DNA of 64,000 bases from assembly GCF_024112395.2 (NCBI RefSeq), contig NZ_CP078013.2:2790001-2854000 (forward strand). Reading direction: 5' to 3'. The notes under the pieces are model-generated. The model saw only the letters and a list, made by a program, of their open reading frames with translations. It did no database searches and was not told where the DNA came from. A program made the position numbers and the translations under genes. The stretch comes from Pseudomonas pergaminensis (GTDB lineage Bacteria; Pseudomonadota; Gammaproteobacteria; Pseudomonadales; Pseudomonadaceae). Shown here in pieces: positions 50,899 to 62,437 of the stretch. Positions within the stretch are counted from its first letter, which is position 1. Every line of letters begins with the position of its first letter.

Positions 50899-52194
50899 CT
50901 AGACGTTGCGGTTTTTCGCCTCGATCCACTGCGACATGTACTGGGTACTTTTATGCGCGTGGTGGCGCAGCATGCTGCCGGTGAAGTTGTCCCGGCGATG
51001 GGCCGTGAGGTGGCTGCGGCACTGCTCCAGGCACGCCACCAACGCCGGGCCGTGGACCTTCTGGTCATAACGCCGCGCCAATAGTTGGCGACCGTCTTCC
51101 TGGGCCTGGGTCCAGCGTTCACGGTCCTGATACAAGGCTACCGCCGCCGCCGCGAGGGCAGGGGCGCTGTGTTCTACCACGCCAGGCCATGGCTGCTCGT
51201 CACCCATGGCTTCGGCGCCCATCGGCGTGGTGACGTTTGGCGTACCGCAGAGCATTGCATCGGCCAGCTTGCCCTTGATGCCGGCACCCAATCGCAGGGG
51301 CGCCAGGCAGATACGCGCGGCGGTCATCACCTGCAAGGCGTCTTCGGCCCAGTTCATCACATGAAAACCCTGCGCCGGGTTATGCAAGGCGGTGGCTTTG
51401 GGCGGCGTGTAGGCGCCATAGATGTGCAACTGCGCTCCCGGCAATTGCTGGCGGATCAGCGGCCACAGGCTGTTTTTCATCCAGAGCACCGCGTCCCAGT
51501 TGGGCGCGTGGCGAAAGTTGCCGATGCTGAGAAAGTGCGCGCGGTCTTCAAAGGGTGCGAAGGGCTCGGTCGGCGGCTCCAGCATCAGCGGGCACCAGTG
51601 GAGCAGGGCGGCTGGCACCTTGAAGTGCTCGGTGAGCAGGCGGATTTCCACGTCGGAAATCATCAGGCTGATATCACAGCGGTAAATCGCCGCGATTTCG
51701 CGCTTGGCCAGGTCGGTCTCGGCCATCAGTCGGAACTCTTCCTGCAACGTCGGTGAAAACAGGGCGCTGAAGTCGTCGCTGTCGGGGTGCGCCTTCAGGT
51801 GATCCTTTAGACGCTGGTGACGCGCGCCGCGCAGGCTCTGCAGGTCGGAGGTTTCCAGCACGCGCAGGGCGTCGGGGCAGCATTTTTCGACGCGCCAGCC
51901 AAACTGTTCCTCCATCATGAAGCGGTCGAACAGCACGATATCCGGGGCGAGTTCGCGAATAAAATCATCGAAACTGCTGTTATTCAGCTCGATGGCGCAT
52001 TCGGCGATACCCAGCGCAGGCAAATCGGCCTTGTGTTCGCCAATGGTCGCTGGGCTGCTGAAGGTGATGTCCCAACCTTGTGTAAGAAAACTCTCAAGGA
52101 TTTGCATCATATGCCCGCCTGCGGCCGAGGAACGGGGCTCCGGCCAGACGTAACCAATGACCAAGACTTTGGTGACAGGGGCATTCATCGACAT
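50899..52194 (-). CDS. Glycosyltransferase (GT4-like)
   Basis: A 431-residue cytoplasmic protein from the ATG at 52194 (AAGGA upstream). The GT-B fold is seen in the N-terminal VIGYVWPEPRSSAAGGHMMQ and the C-terminal sugar-nucleotide region APLRLGAGIKGKLADAMLCG followed by TTPMGAEAM. It is a lone gene not set in a polysaccharide cluster. Acceptor and donor unknown. Confidence 0.85.
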   Translation of the reverse strand: MSMNAPVTKVLVIGYVWPEPRSSAAGGHMMQILESFLTQGWDITFSSPATIGEHKADLPALGIAECAIELNNSSFDDFIRELAPDIVLFDRFMMEEQFGWRVEKCCPDALRVLETSDLQSLRGARHQRLKDHLKAHPDSDDFSALFSPTLQEEFRLMAETDLAKREIAAIYRCDISLMISDVEIRLLTEHFKVPAALLHWCPLMLEPPTEPFAPFEDRAHFLSIGNFRHAPNWDAVLWMKNSLWPLIRQQLPGAQLHIYGAYTPPKATALHNPAQGFHVMNWAEDALQVMTAARICLAPLRLGAGIKGKLADAMLCGTPNVTTPMGAEAMGDEQPWPGVVEHSAPALAAAAVALYQDRERWTQAQEDGRQLLARRYDQKVHGPALVACLEQCRSHLTAHRRDNFTGSMLRHHAHKSTQYMSQWIEAKNRNV

Positions 52195-52346
52195 CGTTTT
52201 CCTTGAGGGGCAGGGCGCAAAGCGCGCAATTAAACCATAACCCGCGACATGACAATTTATGTTTGGCGGTAGGTAGCGAACGTACTTTGTGGTTAACTTC
52301 GGCCTCTCGAATTCGTTAAACCCAAATCAGCATAAGGATTCCGTTC

Positions 52347-52847
52347 ATGGCTCAAGTCACCCTTCGTGGTAACCCTGTCCAGGTTGAAGGCGAATTGCCG
52401 AAAACCGGCACCCAAGCCCCTGATTTCACCCTGACTGCCGGCGATCTGTCGGACGCGACCCTGGCGACCTTCGCAGGCAAGCGCAAAGTGCTGAACATCT
52501 TCCCAAGCGTCGACACCCCGACCTGCGCGACCTCGGTCCGCAAGTTCAATGCCCAGGCCAACGAGCTGAACAACGCTGTCGTACTGTGCATCTCCACCGA
52601 CCTGCCATTCGCCCAAGCCCGTTTCTGTGGCTCCGAAGGTCTGGAAAACGTGAAGAACCTGTCCGACTTCCGTGATTCGGATTTCGCGGTGGACTACGGT
52701 GTTTCGATTGCTGATGGCCCGCTCAAAGGCCTGACCGCACGCGCCGTTGTCGTGCTGGACGAAAATGACAATGTGCTGCACAGCGAACTGGTTAGCGAGA
52801 TCGGCCAAGAGCCGAACTACGAAGCAGCCCTGGCTGTTTTGAAGTAA
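52347..52847 (+). CDS. tpx: Thiol peroxidase (atypical 2-Cys peroxiredoxin)
   Basis: A 166-residue peroxiredoxin with peroxidatic Cys60 in [17 protein letters not shown] and resolving Cys94 in [13 protein letters not shown], the Tpx spacing. It reduces hydrogen peroxide and alkyl hydroperoxides with thioredoxin. It is a single gene with its own terminator. Confidence 0.95.
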   Translation: MAQVTLRGNPVQVEGELPKTGTQAPDFTLTAGDLSDATLATFAGKRKVLNIFPSVDTPTCATSVRKFNAQANELNNAVVLCISTDLPFAQARFCGSEGLENVKNLSDFRDSDFAVDYGVSIADGPLKGLTARAVVVLDENDNVLHSELVSEIGQEPNYEAALAVLK

Positions 52848-52900
52848 CTGTTTCGGTACGTTACTGTCGTTTTGCAGTAACACGCTTGATGCATGATTGC

Positions 52901-52926
52901 GGCCTGGCCTAGTCCAGGCCGTTTTT
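52901..52926 (+). terminator. Rho-independent terminator of tpx
   Basis: GGCCTGG and CCAGGCC form a 7-bp stem with a 6-base loop followed by GTTTTTATTT. A smaller stem TTACTG/CAGTAA lies at 52861-52880. Confidence 0.9.
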
Positions 52927-53078
52927 ATTTGTCGGTCAGCGGCTTAGCGAAATAGCCGATGAACTAAGGTCAGAAGTTAAAAGTTGTAAGCCCAAGGTAA
53001 ATAGCCGGTAAAGGCGCTTTTCTTAATGCGCCCCAGTGCTTATCTTTCAGCCTCCCAAAGAAGAAGCTCTCGCGCCCA

Positions 53079-54383
53079 ATGGTTGATCAATCCATGCAAT
53101 CCTCCCCCCGTAAGTCCCGCCGCTGGCTGTTCGGCCTGCTCGTGCTGCTGGTTATCGCCGGCCTGTGCTGGAAATTCTGGCCCGGCAGCCACAAGGATGG
53201 CACTGAGCAGAAGCCCGCCGGGCATGCTGGCAAGTCGGGGATGATGCGCCCGGGCTTTGGTGGCTCCACGGGCCCGGTGCCAGTGCGCGTGGCCCCGGCG
53301 GTACTGGGGGAATTCCCGGTGTACTACAAGGCGCTGGGGACAGTGACAGCGCTCAACACCATCAATGTGCGCAGCCGGGTGGGCGGTGAGCTGGTAAAGA
53401 TCGCCTTTGAAGAAGGCCAGATGGTCAAGGCCGGCGACCTGCTCGCCGAGATCGACCCGCGCAGCTACCAGAACGCCTTGCTCCAGGCCCAGGGCACGCT
53501 GATGCAGAACCAGGCCCAGCTGAAGAACGCCCAGGTCGATGTCCAGCGTTATCGCGACCTGTATGCCCAGGACAGTATCGCCAAGCAGACCCTGGACACC
53601 GCCGAAGCACTGGTCTTGCAGTACCAGGGCACGGTCAAGACCAATCAGGGCGCGGTGGATGACGCCAAGCTCAACCTTGAATTCACCAAGATCCGCGCGC
53701 CGATCAGTGGCCGCGTCGGCCTGCGCCAAGTAGACGTGGGCAACCTGGTGGCAGCCAACGACACCACGTTCCTCGCCGTGATCACCCAGACCCAGCCAAT
53801 CAGCGTGGCCTTCACCTTGCCGGAGAACACCCTGGAAACCGTGCTCGCCCGCTACCACGCTGGCAACAAGCTGCCCGTGGAAGCCTGGGACCGTGGCGAC
53901 GTGAAGCAGCAGGCTACCGGCGTGCTGCAGAGCCTGGACAACCAGATCGACGTGACAACCGGTACCCTGAAATTCAAGGCGCGTTTTGATAACAAGGACC
54001 AGGCGCTGTTCCCCAACCAGTTCGTCAATGTGCACCTGCTGGCCGACACCCTGCACAACGTGGTGCTGGCGCCGTCGGCGGCGATCCAGTTCGGCAACAC
54101 CGGCACCTTTGTCTACGTGCTGGACGGCGACAAGAAGGTCAAGGTGCAGCCCCTCGTGGTGGGTGACACCGATGGCGACAACACCGTGATCAAAGAAGGC
54201 CTCAAGGCCGGCGACCGCGTGGTGCTGGAAGGCACCGACCGCCTCAAGGACGGCAGCGAGATCGAAGTGGTCAACGACAGCAGCGAAGTACCGACCACCC
54301 CGACCGAACACCTGCAAGGCAAGCCTGCGGCTAAAGGGGAGACCGGCACCACCGCCGGCAAGGCGCAAAAGGTCGGTTCATGA
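53079..54383 (+). CDS. muxA: MuxA/MdtA-type RND adaptor protein
   Basis: A 434-residue membrane-fusion protein with an N-terminal anchor ([19 protein letters not shown]). The lipoyl halves are [20 protein letters not shown] and [20 protein letters not shown], with a coiled-coil hairpin between and a C-terminal barrel. Its stop overlaps muxB by 4 bases (ATGA). In P. aeruginosa MuxABC-OpmB exports aztreonam, novobiocin and other drugs; the E. coli homologue is MdtABC. Confidence 0.9.
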   Translation: MVDQSMQSSPRKSRRWLFGLLVLLVIAGLCWKFWPGSHKDGTEQKPAGHAGKSGMMRPGFGGSTGPVPVRVAPAVLGEFPVYYKALGTVTALNTINVRSRVGGELVKIAFEEGQMVKAGDLLAEIDPRSYQNALLQAQGTLMQNQAQLKNAQVDVQRYRDLYAQDSIAKQTLDTAEALVLQYQGTVKTNQGAVDDAKLNLEFTKIRAPISGRVGLRQVDVGNLVAANDTTFLAVITQTQPISVAFTLPENTLETVLARYHAGNKLPVEAWDRGDVKQQATGVLQSLDNQIDVTTGTLKFKARFDNKDQALFPNQFVNVHLLADTLHNVVLAPSAAIQFGNTGTFVYVLDGDKKVKVQPLVVGDTDGDNTVIKEGLKAGDRVVLEGTDRLKDGSEIEVVNDSSEVPTTPTEHLQGKPAAKGETGTTAGKAQKVGS

Positions 54384-57300
54384 ACCTGTCGCGGCTGTTT
54401 ATCCTTCGCCCGGTCGCCACCACGCTGAGCATGCTGGCCATTGTGCTGGCCGGCATCATCGCGTACCGCTTGTTGCCGGTGTCGGCCTTGCCCCAGGTGG
54501 ATTACCCGACCATCCGGGTAATGACGCTGTACCCCGGCGCCAGCCCGGACGTGATGACCAGTGCGGTCACCGCGCCCCTGGAACGCCAGTTCGGGCAAAT
54601 GCCCGGCCTCACGCAAATGGCGTCCACCAGCTCCGGCGGTGCGTCGGTGCTGACCCTGCGATTCAACCTCGACATCAATATGGATGTCGCCGAGCAACAG
54701 GTGCAGGCCGCGATCAACGCCGCCACCAACCTGTTGCCCAAGGATTTGCCGGCACCGCCGGTGTACAACAAGGTCAACCCGGCCGATACCCCGGTGCTGA
54801 CCCTGGCGATCACCTCCAAGACCATGCTGCTGCCCAAGCTCAACGACCTGGTCGACACGCGCATGGCGCAGAAAATCGCGCAAATCAGCGGCGTCGGCAT
54901 GGTCAGCATCGCCGGCGGCCAGCGCCAGGCCGTGCGCATCAAGGTCAACCCCGAGGCCCTGGCGGCCAACGGCCTGAACCTGTCGGACGTGCGCACCCTG
55001 ATCGCCGCCTCCAACGTCAACCAGCCCAAGGGCAACTTCGACGGCCCCACCCGCGTGTCGATGCTCGACGCTAACGACCAGTTAGTGTCGCCCCAGCAAT
55101 ACGCCGAGTTGATCCTGGCCTACAACAATGGCGCGCCGCTGCGCCTCAAGGACGTGGCACAGATCGTCGACGGCGCCGAAAACGAACGCCTTGCCGCCTG
55201 GGCCAATGAAAACCAGGCCGTGCTGCTGAACATCCAGCGCCAGCCGGGGGCCAACGTGATCGAGGTGGTGGACCGCATCAAGGCGCTGTTGCCGAGCATC
55301 ACCGATAACCTGCCGGCCGGCCTCGACGTGACGGTGCTCACCGACCGCACCCAGACTATCCGCGCCTCGGTGAAAGACGTTCAGCACGAATTGCTCATCG
55401 CCATTGCCCTGGTGGTGATGGTGACGTTCCTGTTCCTGCGCCGGGTCAGCGCCACGATTATCCCGTCCATCGCCGTGCCGCTGTCGCTGGTGGGCACCTT
55501 TGGCGTGATGTACCTGGCCGGTTTCTCCATCAACAACCTGACGCTGATGGCCCTGACCATCGCCACTGGCTTCGTGGTGGACGACGCCATCGTGATGCTG
55601 GAGAACATCTCCCGTTATATCGAGGAAGGCGAGACCCCGTTGGCCGCCGCGCTCAAGGGCGCCAAGCAGATCGGCTTCACCCTGATTTCCCTGACCTTGT
55701 CGCTGATCGCGGTACTGATTCCGCTGTTGTTCATGGCCGACGTAGTGGGGCGCCTGTTCCGCGAATTCGCCATCACCCTGGCAGTGGCGATCCTGATTTC
55801 CCTGGTGGTGTCCCTGACCCTCACGCCGATGATGTGCGCGCGCTTGCTCAAGCGTGAACCCAAGGAGCAAGAGCAGAGCCGCTTCTACAAGGCCAGTGGC
55901 GCCTGGATCGATTGGTTGATCGCACGTTACGGCAGCATGCTGCAGTGGGTGCTCAAGCACCAGCCGCTGACCCTGTTGGTGGCCATCGCTACTCTGGGCC
56001 TGACCGTATTCCTCTACCTGGTGGTGCCCAAGGGCTTCTTCCCGGTGCAGGACACCGGCGTGATCCAGGGCATTTCCGAAGCGCCGCAGTCGATTTCCTT
56101 CGCGGCCATGAGTCAGCGCCAGCAACAGTTGGCCAAGATCATCCTGGCCGATCCTGCCGTGGAAAGCCTGTCGTCCTATATTGGTGTGGACGGCGACAAC
56201 GCCACCCTCAACAGCGGGCGCCTGCTGATCAACCTCAAGGCCCACGGCCAGCGCGACCTAAGCGCCGCCCAGGTGATCACCCGCCTGCAACCGGAAATCG
56301 ACAAGCTGGTGGGCATCCGTCTGTTCATGCAGCCGGTGCAGGACCTGACCATCGAAGACCGCGTCAGCCGCACCCAGTACCAGTTCAGCATGTCGTCGCC
56401 GGACGCCGAGCTGTTGGCGCTGTGGAGCGAAAAACTGGTCCACGCGCTGAGCCAGTTGCCCGAACTTACCGACGTCGCCAGCGACCTGCAGGACAAAGGC
56501 CTGCAGGTGTACCTGGTGATCGACCGCGATGCCGCCTCGCGCCTGGGCGTCAGCGTATCGACCATCACCGACGCGCTGTATGACGCCTTCGGCCAGCGGC
56601 AGATTTCCACCATCTACACCCAGGCCAGCCAGTACCGCGTGGTGTTGCAGGCTCAGTCCGGCGAAACCCTTGGCCCGGAGGCACTGAACCAGATCCACGT
56701 GAAGACCACCGACGGCGGCCAGGTGCGCCTGTCCAGCCTGGCCCATGTTGAGCAGCGCCAGGCCCAGTTGGCGATTGCGCATATCGGCCAGTTCCCGGCA
56801 GTGATGATGTCATTCAACCTGGCGCCCGGCGTTGCGCTGGGCAAAGGCGTGGAGCTGATCAACCAGACCCAGAAAGACATCGGCATGCCGGTGGGCGTGC
56901 AGACCCAGTTCCAGGGCGCGGCCCAGGCGTTCGAAGCGTCGCTGTCGAGCACCTTGCTGCTGATCCTGGCGGCGGTGGTCACCATGTACATCGTGCTCGG
57001 CGTGCTCTACGAGAGCTATATCCACCCGATCACCATTCTCTCGACCTTGCCGTCGGCAGCGGTGGGAGCCTTGCTGGCCTTGCTGCTCAGTGGCAATGAC
57101 CTGGGCATGATCGCGATCATCGGCATCATTCTGCTGATCGGTATCGTCAAGAAGAACGCGATCATGATGATCGACTTCGCCCTCGACGCCGAGCGCAACC
57201 AGGGCCTCGACCCGCAGACCGCCATCTACCAGGCGGCGCTGTTGCGGTTCCGGCCGATCCTGATGACCACCCTGGCGGCGTTGTTCGGCGCGGTGCCGTT

Positions 57301-57481
57301 GATGCTGGCCACCGGTTCCGGCGCGGAATTGCGTCAGCCGCTGGGCCTGGTGATGGTCGGTGGCCTGCTGGTGAGCCAGGTGTTGACGCTGTTCACCACA
57401 CCGGTGATCTACCTGTATTTCGATCGCCTTGGCCGCCGCTGGCGCAAAGAGCCGCAAAGCCTGGAGCCGGTTGAGTCATGA
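54380..57481 (+). CDS. muxB: MuxB/MdtB-type RND permease
   Basis: A 1033-residue RND pump subunit with N-terminal [20 protein letters not shown] and proton-relay Asp pair in [15 protein letters not shown]10 has [20 protein letters not shown]. It works as a heteromer with MuxC, as MdtB does with MdtC. It overlaps both neighbours by 4 bases. Confidence 0.93.
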   Translation: MNLSRLFILRPVATTLSMLAIVLAGIIAYRLLPVSALPQVDYPTIRVMTLYPGASPDVMTSAVTAPLERQFGQMPGLTQMASTSSGGASVLTLRFNLDINMDVAEQQVQAAINAATNLLPKDLPAPPVYNKVNPADTPVLTLAITSKTMLLPKLNDLVDTRMAQKIAQISGVGMVSIAGGQRQAVRIKVNPEALAANGLNLSDVRTLIAASNVNQPKGNFDGPTRVSMLDANDQLVSPQQYAELILAYNNGAPLRLKDVAQIVDGAENERLAAWANENQAVLLNIQRQPGANVIEVVDRIKALLPSITDNLPAGLDVTVLTDRTQTIRASVKDVQHELLIAIALVVMVTFLFLRRVSATIIPSIAVPLSLVGTFGVMYLAGFSINNLTLMALTIATGFVVDDAIVMLENISRYIEEGETPLAAALKGAKQIGFTLISLTLSLIAVLIPLLFMADVVGRLFREFAITLAVAILISLVVSLTLTPMMCARLLKREPKEQEQSRFYKASGAWIDWLIARYGSMLQWVLKHQPLTLLVAIATLGLTVFLYLVVPKGFFPVQDTGVIQGISEAPQSISFAAMSQRQQQLAKIILADPAVESLSSYIGVDGDNATLNSGRLLINLKAHGQRDLSAAQVITRLQPEIDKLVGIRLFMQPVQDLTIEDRVSRTQYQFSMSSPDAELLALWSEKLVHALSQLPELTDVASDLQDKGLQVYLVIDRDAASRLGVSVSTITDALYDAFGQRQISTIYTQASQYRVVLQAQSGETLGPEALNQIHVKTTDGGQVRLSSLAHVEQRQAQLAIAHIGQFPAVMMSFNLAPGVALGKGVELINQTQKDIGMPVGVQTQFQGAAQAFEASLSSTLLLILAAVVTMYIVLGVLYESYIHPITILSTLPSAAVGALLALLLSGNDLGMIAIIGIILLIGIVKKNAIMMIDFALDAERNQGLDPQTAIYQAALLRFRPILMTTLAALFGAVPLMLATGSGAELRQPLGLVMVGGLLVSQVLTLFTTPVIYLYFDRLGRRWRKEPQSLEPVES

Positions 57482-60400
57482 ACCTGTCCGGACCTTTCAT
57501 TCGCCGGCCGGTCGCGACCATGCTGCTGAGCCTGGCGATCCTCTTGCTGGGCGGTGTCAGCTTCAACCTGCTGCCGGTGTCGCCGCTGCCGCAGATCGAC
57601 TTCCCGGTGATCGTGGTGTCGGCCAGCTTGCCCGGCGCCAGCCCCGAGGTGATGGCGTCTACCGTGGCCACGCCGCTGGAGCGCTCGTTTGGCGCGATTG
57701 CCGGCATCACCACCATGAGCAGTTCGTCGAGCCAGGGCTCGACCCGAGTGATCCTCGCGTTCGATTCCGACCGCGATATCAACGGCGCGGCGCGGGAAGT
57801 GCAGGCGGCGATCAACGCCTCGCGCAACCTGTTGCCCAGCGGTATGCGCAGCATGCCCACCTACAAAAAGATCAACCCGTCCCAGGCGCCGATCATGGTG
57901 CTGTCGCTGACCTCGGACGTGCTGCAAAAGGGCCAGCTGTACGACCTGGCCTCGACCATTCTGTCGCAAAGCCTCTCGCAAGTGCCCGGTGTGGGCGAGG
58001 TGCAGATCGGCGGCAGCTCCCTGCCAGCGGTGCGCATCGAACTGGAACCCAAGGCCCTCGACCAGTACGGCGTGGCCCTCGACGACGTGCGTAACACCAT
58101 TGCCAACGCCAACCAGCGCCGGCCCAAAGGCTCCCTGGAAGACAGCCAGCGCAACTGGCAGATACAGGCCAATGACCAGTTGGAAAAGGCCAAGGACTAC
58201 GAGCCGTTACTGATCCGCTACCAGAACGGCGCGGCCCTGCGCCTGGGCGACGTGGCCAAGATCAGTGACGGCGTGGAAGACCGTTACAACAGCGGCTTCT
58301 TCAACAATGATTCGGCGGTCTTGCTGGTGATCAACCGCCAGTCCGGCGCCAACATCATCGAGACCGTCCGGCAGATCAAGGCGCAGTTGCCGGCGTTGCA
58401 GGCGGTGCTGCCGTCCAGCGTCAAGCTGAGCCTGGCCATGGACCGCTCGCCGGTGATCACCGCGACCTTGCACGAAGCCGAGATGACCCTGCTGATCGCC
58501 GTGGGCCTGGTGATCCTGGTGGTGTACCTGTTCCTCGGTAACTTCCGCGCCTCGCTGATCCCGACCCTGGCGGTGCCGGTGTCGCTGGTCGGCACCTTTG
58601 CGGTGATGTACCTGTACGGGTTCTCGCTGAACAACTTTTCGCTGATGGCCTTGATCCTGGCCACCGGCCTGGTGGTGGACGATGCCATCGTGGTGCTGGA
58701 AAACATCTCCCGGCACATCGACGAAGGCGTGCCCCCGATGAAGGCCGCGTACCTGGGCGCCCAGGAAGTCGGCTTTACCTTGCTGTCGATGAACGTGTCG
58801 CTGGTGGCGGTGTTCCTGTCCATCCTGTTCATGGGCGGGATTGTCACCAACCTGTTCCGCGAGTTTTCCATCACCCTGTCGGCCGCGATCATTGTGTCGC
58901 TGATTGTCTCGCTGACCCTCACCCCGATGCTCTGCGCGCGTTGGCTCAAGCCCCATGTCAAAACCCAGATGACCGGTCTGCAGCGCTGGAGCCAGAAGAT
59001 CAACGACCGCATGGTCGCCGGCTACGCCACCAGCCTGGACTGGGTGTTGCGCCATCGTCGGCTGACCCTGCTCAGCCTGTTGCTGACCATCGGCATGAAT
59101 GTGGCGCTGTACGTGGTGGTGCCAAAGACCTTCATGCCGCAGCAGGACACCGGCCAGTTGATCGGTTTTGTACGCGGTGACGACGGCCTGTCGTTCAGTG
59201 TGATGCAGCCGAAGATGGAAACCTTCCGCAAGGCGGTGCTCAAGGACCCGGCGGTGCTCAGCGTGGCCGGTTTTATCGGCGGCAACAACGGCACCAACAA
59301 CGCGGTGATGCTGGTACGCCTCAAGCCCATCAGTGAGCGCAAGATTTCTGCCCAGGCGGTGATCGAGCGCCTGCGCAAGGACGTGCCGCTCGTACCGGGC
59401 GGTCGGCTGTTCCTGATGGCCGACCAGGACCTGCAATTTGGCGGCAGCCGCGACCAGACCAGCGCGCAGTACTCCTACATCCTGCAAAGCGGCGATCTGG
59501 CGGCACTGCGCCTGTGGTACCCCAAAGTCGTGGCGGCCTTGCGTGAACTGCCGGAGCTGACCGCCATCGACGCCCGCGAGGGCCGGGGCGCGGCGCAAGT
59601 CACGCTGGTGGTCGACCGCGACCAGGCCAAGCGCCTGGGCATCGACATGGACATGGTCACGGCGGTGCTCAACAACGCCTACAGCCAGCGGCAGATTTCG
59701 ACCATCTACGACAGCCTCAACCAGTACCAGGTGGTGATGGAGGTCAATCCCAAGTACGCCCAGGACCCGATTACCCTCAACCAGATGCAGGTGATCACTG
59801 CCGAGGGTGCGCGGGTGCCGTTGTCGACCATCGCTCATTATGAGAACAGCCTGGCCGACGACCGCGTGAGCCACGAAGGCCAGTTCGCTTCGGAAAACAT
59901 CGCCTTCGACATGGCGCCCGGTGTGACGGTGGAGCAGGGCACGGCCGCCATCGAGCGGGCGATTGCCAAGGTTGGCTTGCCGGAGGACGTGATCGCCAAG
60001 ATGGCCGGCACCGCCGATGCCTTCGCGGCCACGCAGAAGGGCCAGCCGTTCATGATCCTGGGCGCGCTGGTGGCGGTGTACTTGGTGCTCGGCATCTTGT
60101 ATGAAAGCTACATTCACCCGCTGACGATCCTCTCGACCCTGCCTTCGGCGGGGGTCGGCGCCATGCTCGCCATCTACCTGACGGGGGGCGAGTTCAGCCT
60201 GATCTCCTTGCTGGGCCTGTTCCTGTTGATCGGGGTGGTGAAGAAGAACGCGATCCTGATGATCGACCTGGCGTTGCAGTTGGAGCGCAACGACGGCCTG
60301 GGCCCGCTGGAATCGATCCGCAGCGCCTGCCTGTTGCGCTTGCGCCCGATCCTGATGACCACCCTGGCGGCGATCCTCGGCGCCTTGCCGTTGCTGCTGG

Positions 60401-60585
60401 GCGCGGGCGACGGCGCGGAAATGCGCCGCCCCCTGGGCCTGACGATTATCGGCGGCCTGGTGTTCAGCCAGATCCTGACCCTTTACACCACCCCGGTGGT
60501 CTACCTCTATCTCGACCGCGCGCGCCATCGCTTCAACAAATGGCGCGGCGTGCGTACCGATGCTGCCCTGGACACTGCGCTATGA
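57478..60585 (+). CDS. muxC: MuxC/MdtC-type RND permease
   Basis: A 1035-residue RND subunit, paralogue of the preceding gene, with N-terminal [20 protein letters not shown], Asp pair in [13 protein letters not shown] and TM10 [20 protein letters not shown]. It forms the heterotrimeric pump with MuxB. It ends over the opmB start (ATGA overlap at 60582). Confidence 0.93.
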   Translation: MNLSGPFIRRPVATMLLSLAILLLGGVSFNLLPVSPLPQIDFPVIVVSASLPGASPEVMASTVATPLERSFGAIAGITTMSSSSSQGSTRVILAFDSDRDINGAAREVQAAINASRNLLPSGMRSMPTYKKINPSQAPIMVLSLTSDVLQKGQLYDLASTILSQSLSQVPGVGEVQIGGSSLPAVRIELEPKALDQYGVALDDVRNTIANANQRRPKGSLEDSQRNWQIQANDQLEKAKDYEPLLIRYQNGAALRLGDVAKISDGVEDRYNSGFFNNDSAVLLVINRQSGANIIETVRQIKAQLPALQAVLPSSVKLSLAMDRSPVITATLHEAEMTLLIAVGLVILVVYLFLGNFRASLIPTLAVPVSLVGTFAVMYLYGFSLNNFSLMALILATGLVVDDAIVVLENISRHIDEGVPPMKAAYLGAQEVGFTLLSMNVSLVAVFLSILFMGGIVTNLFREFSITLSAAIIVSLIVSLTLTPMLCARWLKPHVKTQMTGLQRWSQKINDRMVAGYATSLDWVLRHRRLTLLSLLLTIGMNVALYVVVPKTFMPQQDTGQLIGFVRGDDGLSFSVMQPKMETFRKAVLKDPAVLSVAGFIGGNNGTNNAVMLVRLKPISERKISAQAVIERLRKDVPLVPGGRLFLMADQDLQFGGSRDQTSAQYSYILQSGDLAALRLWYPKVVAALRELPELTAIDAREGRGAAQVTLVVDRDQAKRLGIDMDMVTAVLNNAYSQRQISTIYDSLNQYQVVMEVNPKYAQDPITLNQMQVITAEGARVPLSTIAHYENSLADDRVSHEGQFASENIAFDMAPGVTVEQGTAAIERAIAKVGLPEDVIAKMAGTADAFAATQKGQPFMILGALVAVYLVLGILYESYIHPLTILSTLPSAGVGAMLAIYLTGGEFSLISLLGLFLLIGVVKKNAILMIDLALQLERNDGLGPLESIRSACLLRLRPILMTTLAAILGALPLLLGAGDGAEMRRPLGLTIIGGLVFSQILTLYTTPVVYLYLDRARHRFNKWRGVRTDAALDTAL

Positions 60586-62162
60586 CCGATTCAACTCACG
60601 CCAATGCACCACGTCCGCGCGATTCAACGACGCCCGGCGTACCGCATTCTCCTGTAGGAGCCGGCTTGCCGGCGATAAACGCCCAGGCACCGCGTACCTC
60701 CCGGCTGGGCGCGTTATCGTTGACGACCTTCGCGAGCAAGTTCGCACCTACAGTGGGGTTGGCGTTGTTGCTCAGCGCCTGCGCCGTTGGCCCGGACTAC
60801 CACCGGCCAGAAGTCATCGAGCCGGCGCAATTCAAGGAAGCCCAGGGCTGGCGCCAGGCCACCCCCAGCGACTCCCTGGCCCGTGGCGCCTGGTGGGAAT
60901 TATACGGCGACCGCCAACTCAACGACCTGGTAACGCGCCTGAACACCTCCAACCAGACCGTGGCCCAGGCCGAAGCGCGTTTTCGCCAGGCCCAGGCCTT
61001 GGTGCGCAGTTCACGCGGGGCGTTTTACCCCACCGTCGACCTGAGCGTCGGGAAAACCCGCGCCAGCCAGGGCACCGGCAGCAGTAACGCCAGCCTCAGC
61101 AGTTCCAGCAGCGGTATCCGCGACACCCTCAATGCGCAGTTGGGCGTGAGCTGGGAAGCCGACATCTGGGGCAAGTTGCGCCGAGGCCTCGAAGCCAATG
61201 AGGCCAGCGCCGAAGCCAGCTCGGCGGACCTGGCGGCGATGCGCCTGAGCCAACAGTCGGAGTTGGTGCAAAGCTACCTGCAACTGCGCGTCATGGACGA
61301 ACAGACGCGCTTGCTGCAAGCCACGCTGGAGACCTACCAGCGTTCCCTGCAAATGACCGAAAACCAATACCGTGCCGGGGTTTCCGGCAAGGACGCGGTG
61401 GCCCAGGCGCAAACCCAGCTGAAGACCACCCAGGCCAGCCTGATCGACCTGATCTGGCAGCGCGCCCAACTGGAAAACGCGATTGCGGTGTTGATCGGCG
61501 AGGCACCGGCCAACTTCAACCTGGCGGTGAGCAAGGACATCCCCGCGTTGCCGCAGATCCCGGTGAGCCTGCCCTCGCAGCTGCTGGAGCGCCGTCCGGA
61601 CATCGCCTCGGCGGAACGCTCGGTGATCGCTGCCAACGCCAATATCGGCGTGGCGAAGGCTGCCTACTACCCGGACCTGAGCCTGAGCCTGGCCGGGGGT
61701 TATTCCAGCAGCACCTACGCCGACTGGATCAGCCTGCCGAACCGCTTCTGGTCGGTGGGGCCGAAGCTGGCCATGACCCTGTTCGATGGCGGCCAGCGCT
61801 CGGCGGAAGTCGACCGTACCGTGGCCTCCTATGACGAGACGGTGGCCAAGTACCGCCAGACCGTGCTGGACGGTTTCCGTGAAGTGGAAAACTACATGGT
61901 GCAGCTCAAGGTGCTGGAGGACGAGGCGGTGGTCAGCAACGAAGCGCTGGAGGCCGCGCGTGAGTCGCTGCGCCTGACCCAGAACCAGTACAAGGCCGGC
62001 CTGATTGCCTACCTGGACGTGGTCACCGTGCAAGCCACGGCGCTGAGCAACGAACGCACCGTATTGACCTTGCTGCAGACGCGCCTGGTGGCGAGCGTGC
62101 AACTGATCGCCGCATTGGGCGGCGGCTGGGACGGGCAGACCCCAATCGCCGAAAAGGACTGA
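60582..62162 (+). CDS. opmB: OpmB-like outer-membrane efflux lipoprotein with REPIN-derived N-terminus
   Basis: A 526-residue OprM/NodT-family channel. The mature protein begins at the lipobox LSAC (Cys67) followed by AVGPDYHRPEV. Two repeated helix-strand halves form the trimeric channel (LVTRLNTSNQTVAQAEARFR; LLERRPDIASAERSVIAANA). From the ATG coupled to muxC there are 66 residues before the lipid Cys, far longer than the usual 15-25. This is because a complete REPIN (60653-60752) is translated as VGAGLPAINAQAPRTS and TFASKFAPT. A secondary start (for example a TTG near 60720) could be used instead. Confidence 0.88.
   Translation: MTDSTHANAPRPRDSTTPGVPHSPVGAGLPAINAQAPRTSRLGALSLTTFASKFAPTVGLALLLSACAVGPDYHRPEVIEPAQFKEAQGWRQATPSDSLARGAWWELYGDRQLNDLVTRLNTSNQTVAQAEARFRQAQALVRSSRGAFYPTVDLSVGKTRASQGTGSSNASLSSSSSGIRDTLNAQLGVSWEADIWGKLRRGLEANEASAEASSADLAAMRLSQQSELVQSYLQLRVMDEQTRLLQATLETYQRSLQMTENQYRAGVSGKDAVAQAQTQLKTTQASLIDLIWQRAQLENAIAVLIGEAPANFNLAVSKDIPALPQIPVSLPSQLLERRPDIASAERSVIAANANIGVAKAAYYPDLSLSLAGGYSSSTYADWISLPNRFWSVGPKLAMTLFDGGQRSAEVDRTVASYDETVAKYRQTVLDGFREVENYMVQLKVLEDEAVVSNEALEAARESLRLTQNQYKAGLIAYLDVVTVQATALSNERTVLTLLQTRLVASVQLIAALGGGWDGQTPIAEKD
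60653..60752. repeat. REPIN inside the opmB coding sequence
   Basis: TGTAGGAGCCGGCTTGCCGG opens the element and TTCGCGAGCAAGTTCGCACC-TACA closes it. The spacer contains GCGCGTTATCGTTGACGACC, whose complement occurs in the REPIN at 49802-49899. All other REPINs here are intergenic. Confidence 0.85.
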
Positions 62163-62179
62163 TGCCCAACGGCCAGGCG

Positions 62180-62263
62180 CCTGGAGCCGGCTTGCCGGCG
62201 ATGGCGTCAATTCGGTCGTTCTGAGTACCGAGGCGCCTGTATCGCCGGCAAGCCACGCCTACA
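62180..62263. repeat. REPIN between opmB and the mucR-like gene
   Basis: CTGGAGCCGGCTTGCCGGCG and a degenerate complement (ATCGCCGGCAAGCCACGCCT) flank a short spacer, beginning 18 bases after opmB. The remaining gap to 62437 holds a TACAAT -10-like element near 62380 and an ACGGGC/GCCCGT hairpin without a T-run. Confidence 0.82.
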
Positions 62264-62437
62264 GAAAAACCGGAATAGCCGCGCAATCCGCGGCGTTCTT
62301 TAGTCGGTAGATTGGCGTCAAAATGCCACTAATGGCGCTCTGATAATTAATCAACTGCGCAAGAATTATTCTCGCTACAATCGCCCGCTTTGCCACCTGG
62401 CACGGGCGTCTCAGGCCCGTTGCGCACGAGAAGTCCC

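Noticed and set aside
58207..60528. A 773-codon open frame on the minus strand opposite muxC
   Set aside because: It is the mirror of a real RND gene. The product is extremely rich in His, Gln, Arg and Asp, has no domain and no ribosome site. Similar long mirrors at 21234-22676 and 42001-43677 were dropped for the same reason.
53079..62162. Possible assignment of the four-gene operon as mdtABC plus a generic channel
   Set aside because: In Pseudomonas the same order with an OprM-family fourth gene is named muxABC-opmB; the homology to mdtABC is the same observation.
62400..62424. ACGGGC/GCCCGT hairpin just before the mucR-like gene, considered as an attenuator
   Set aside because: No T-run, no leader peptide and no alternative pairing partner were found.
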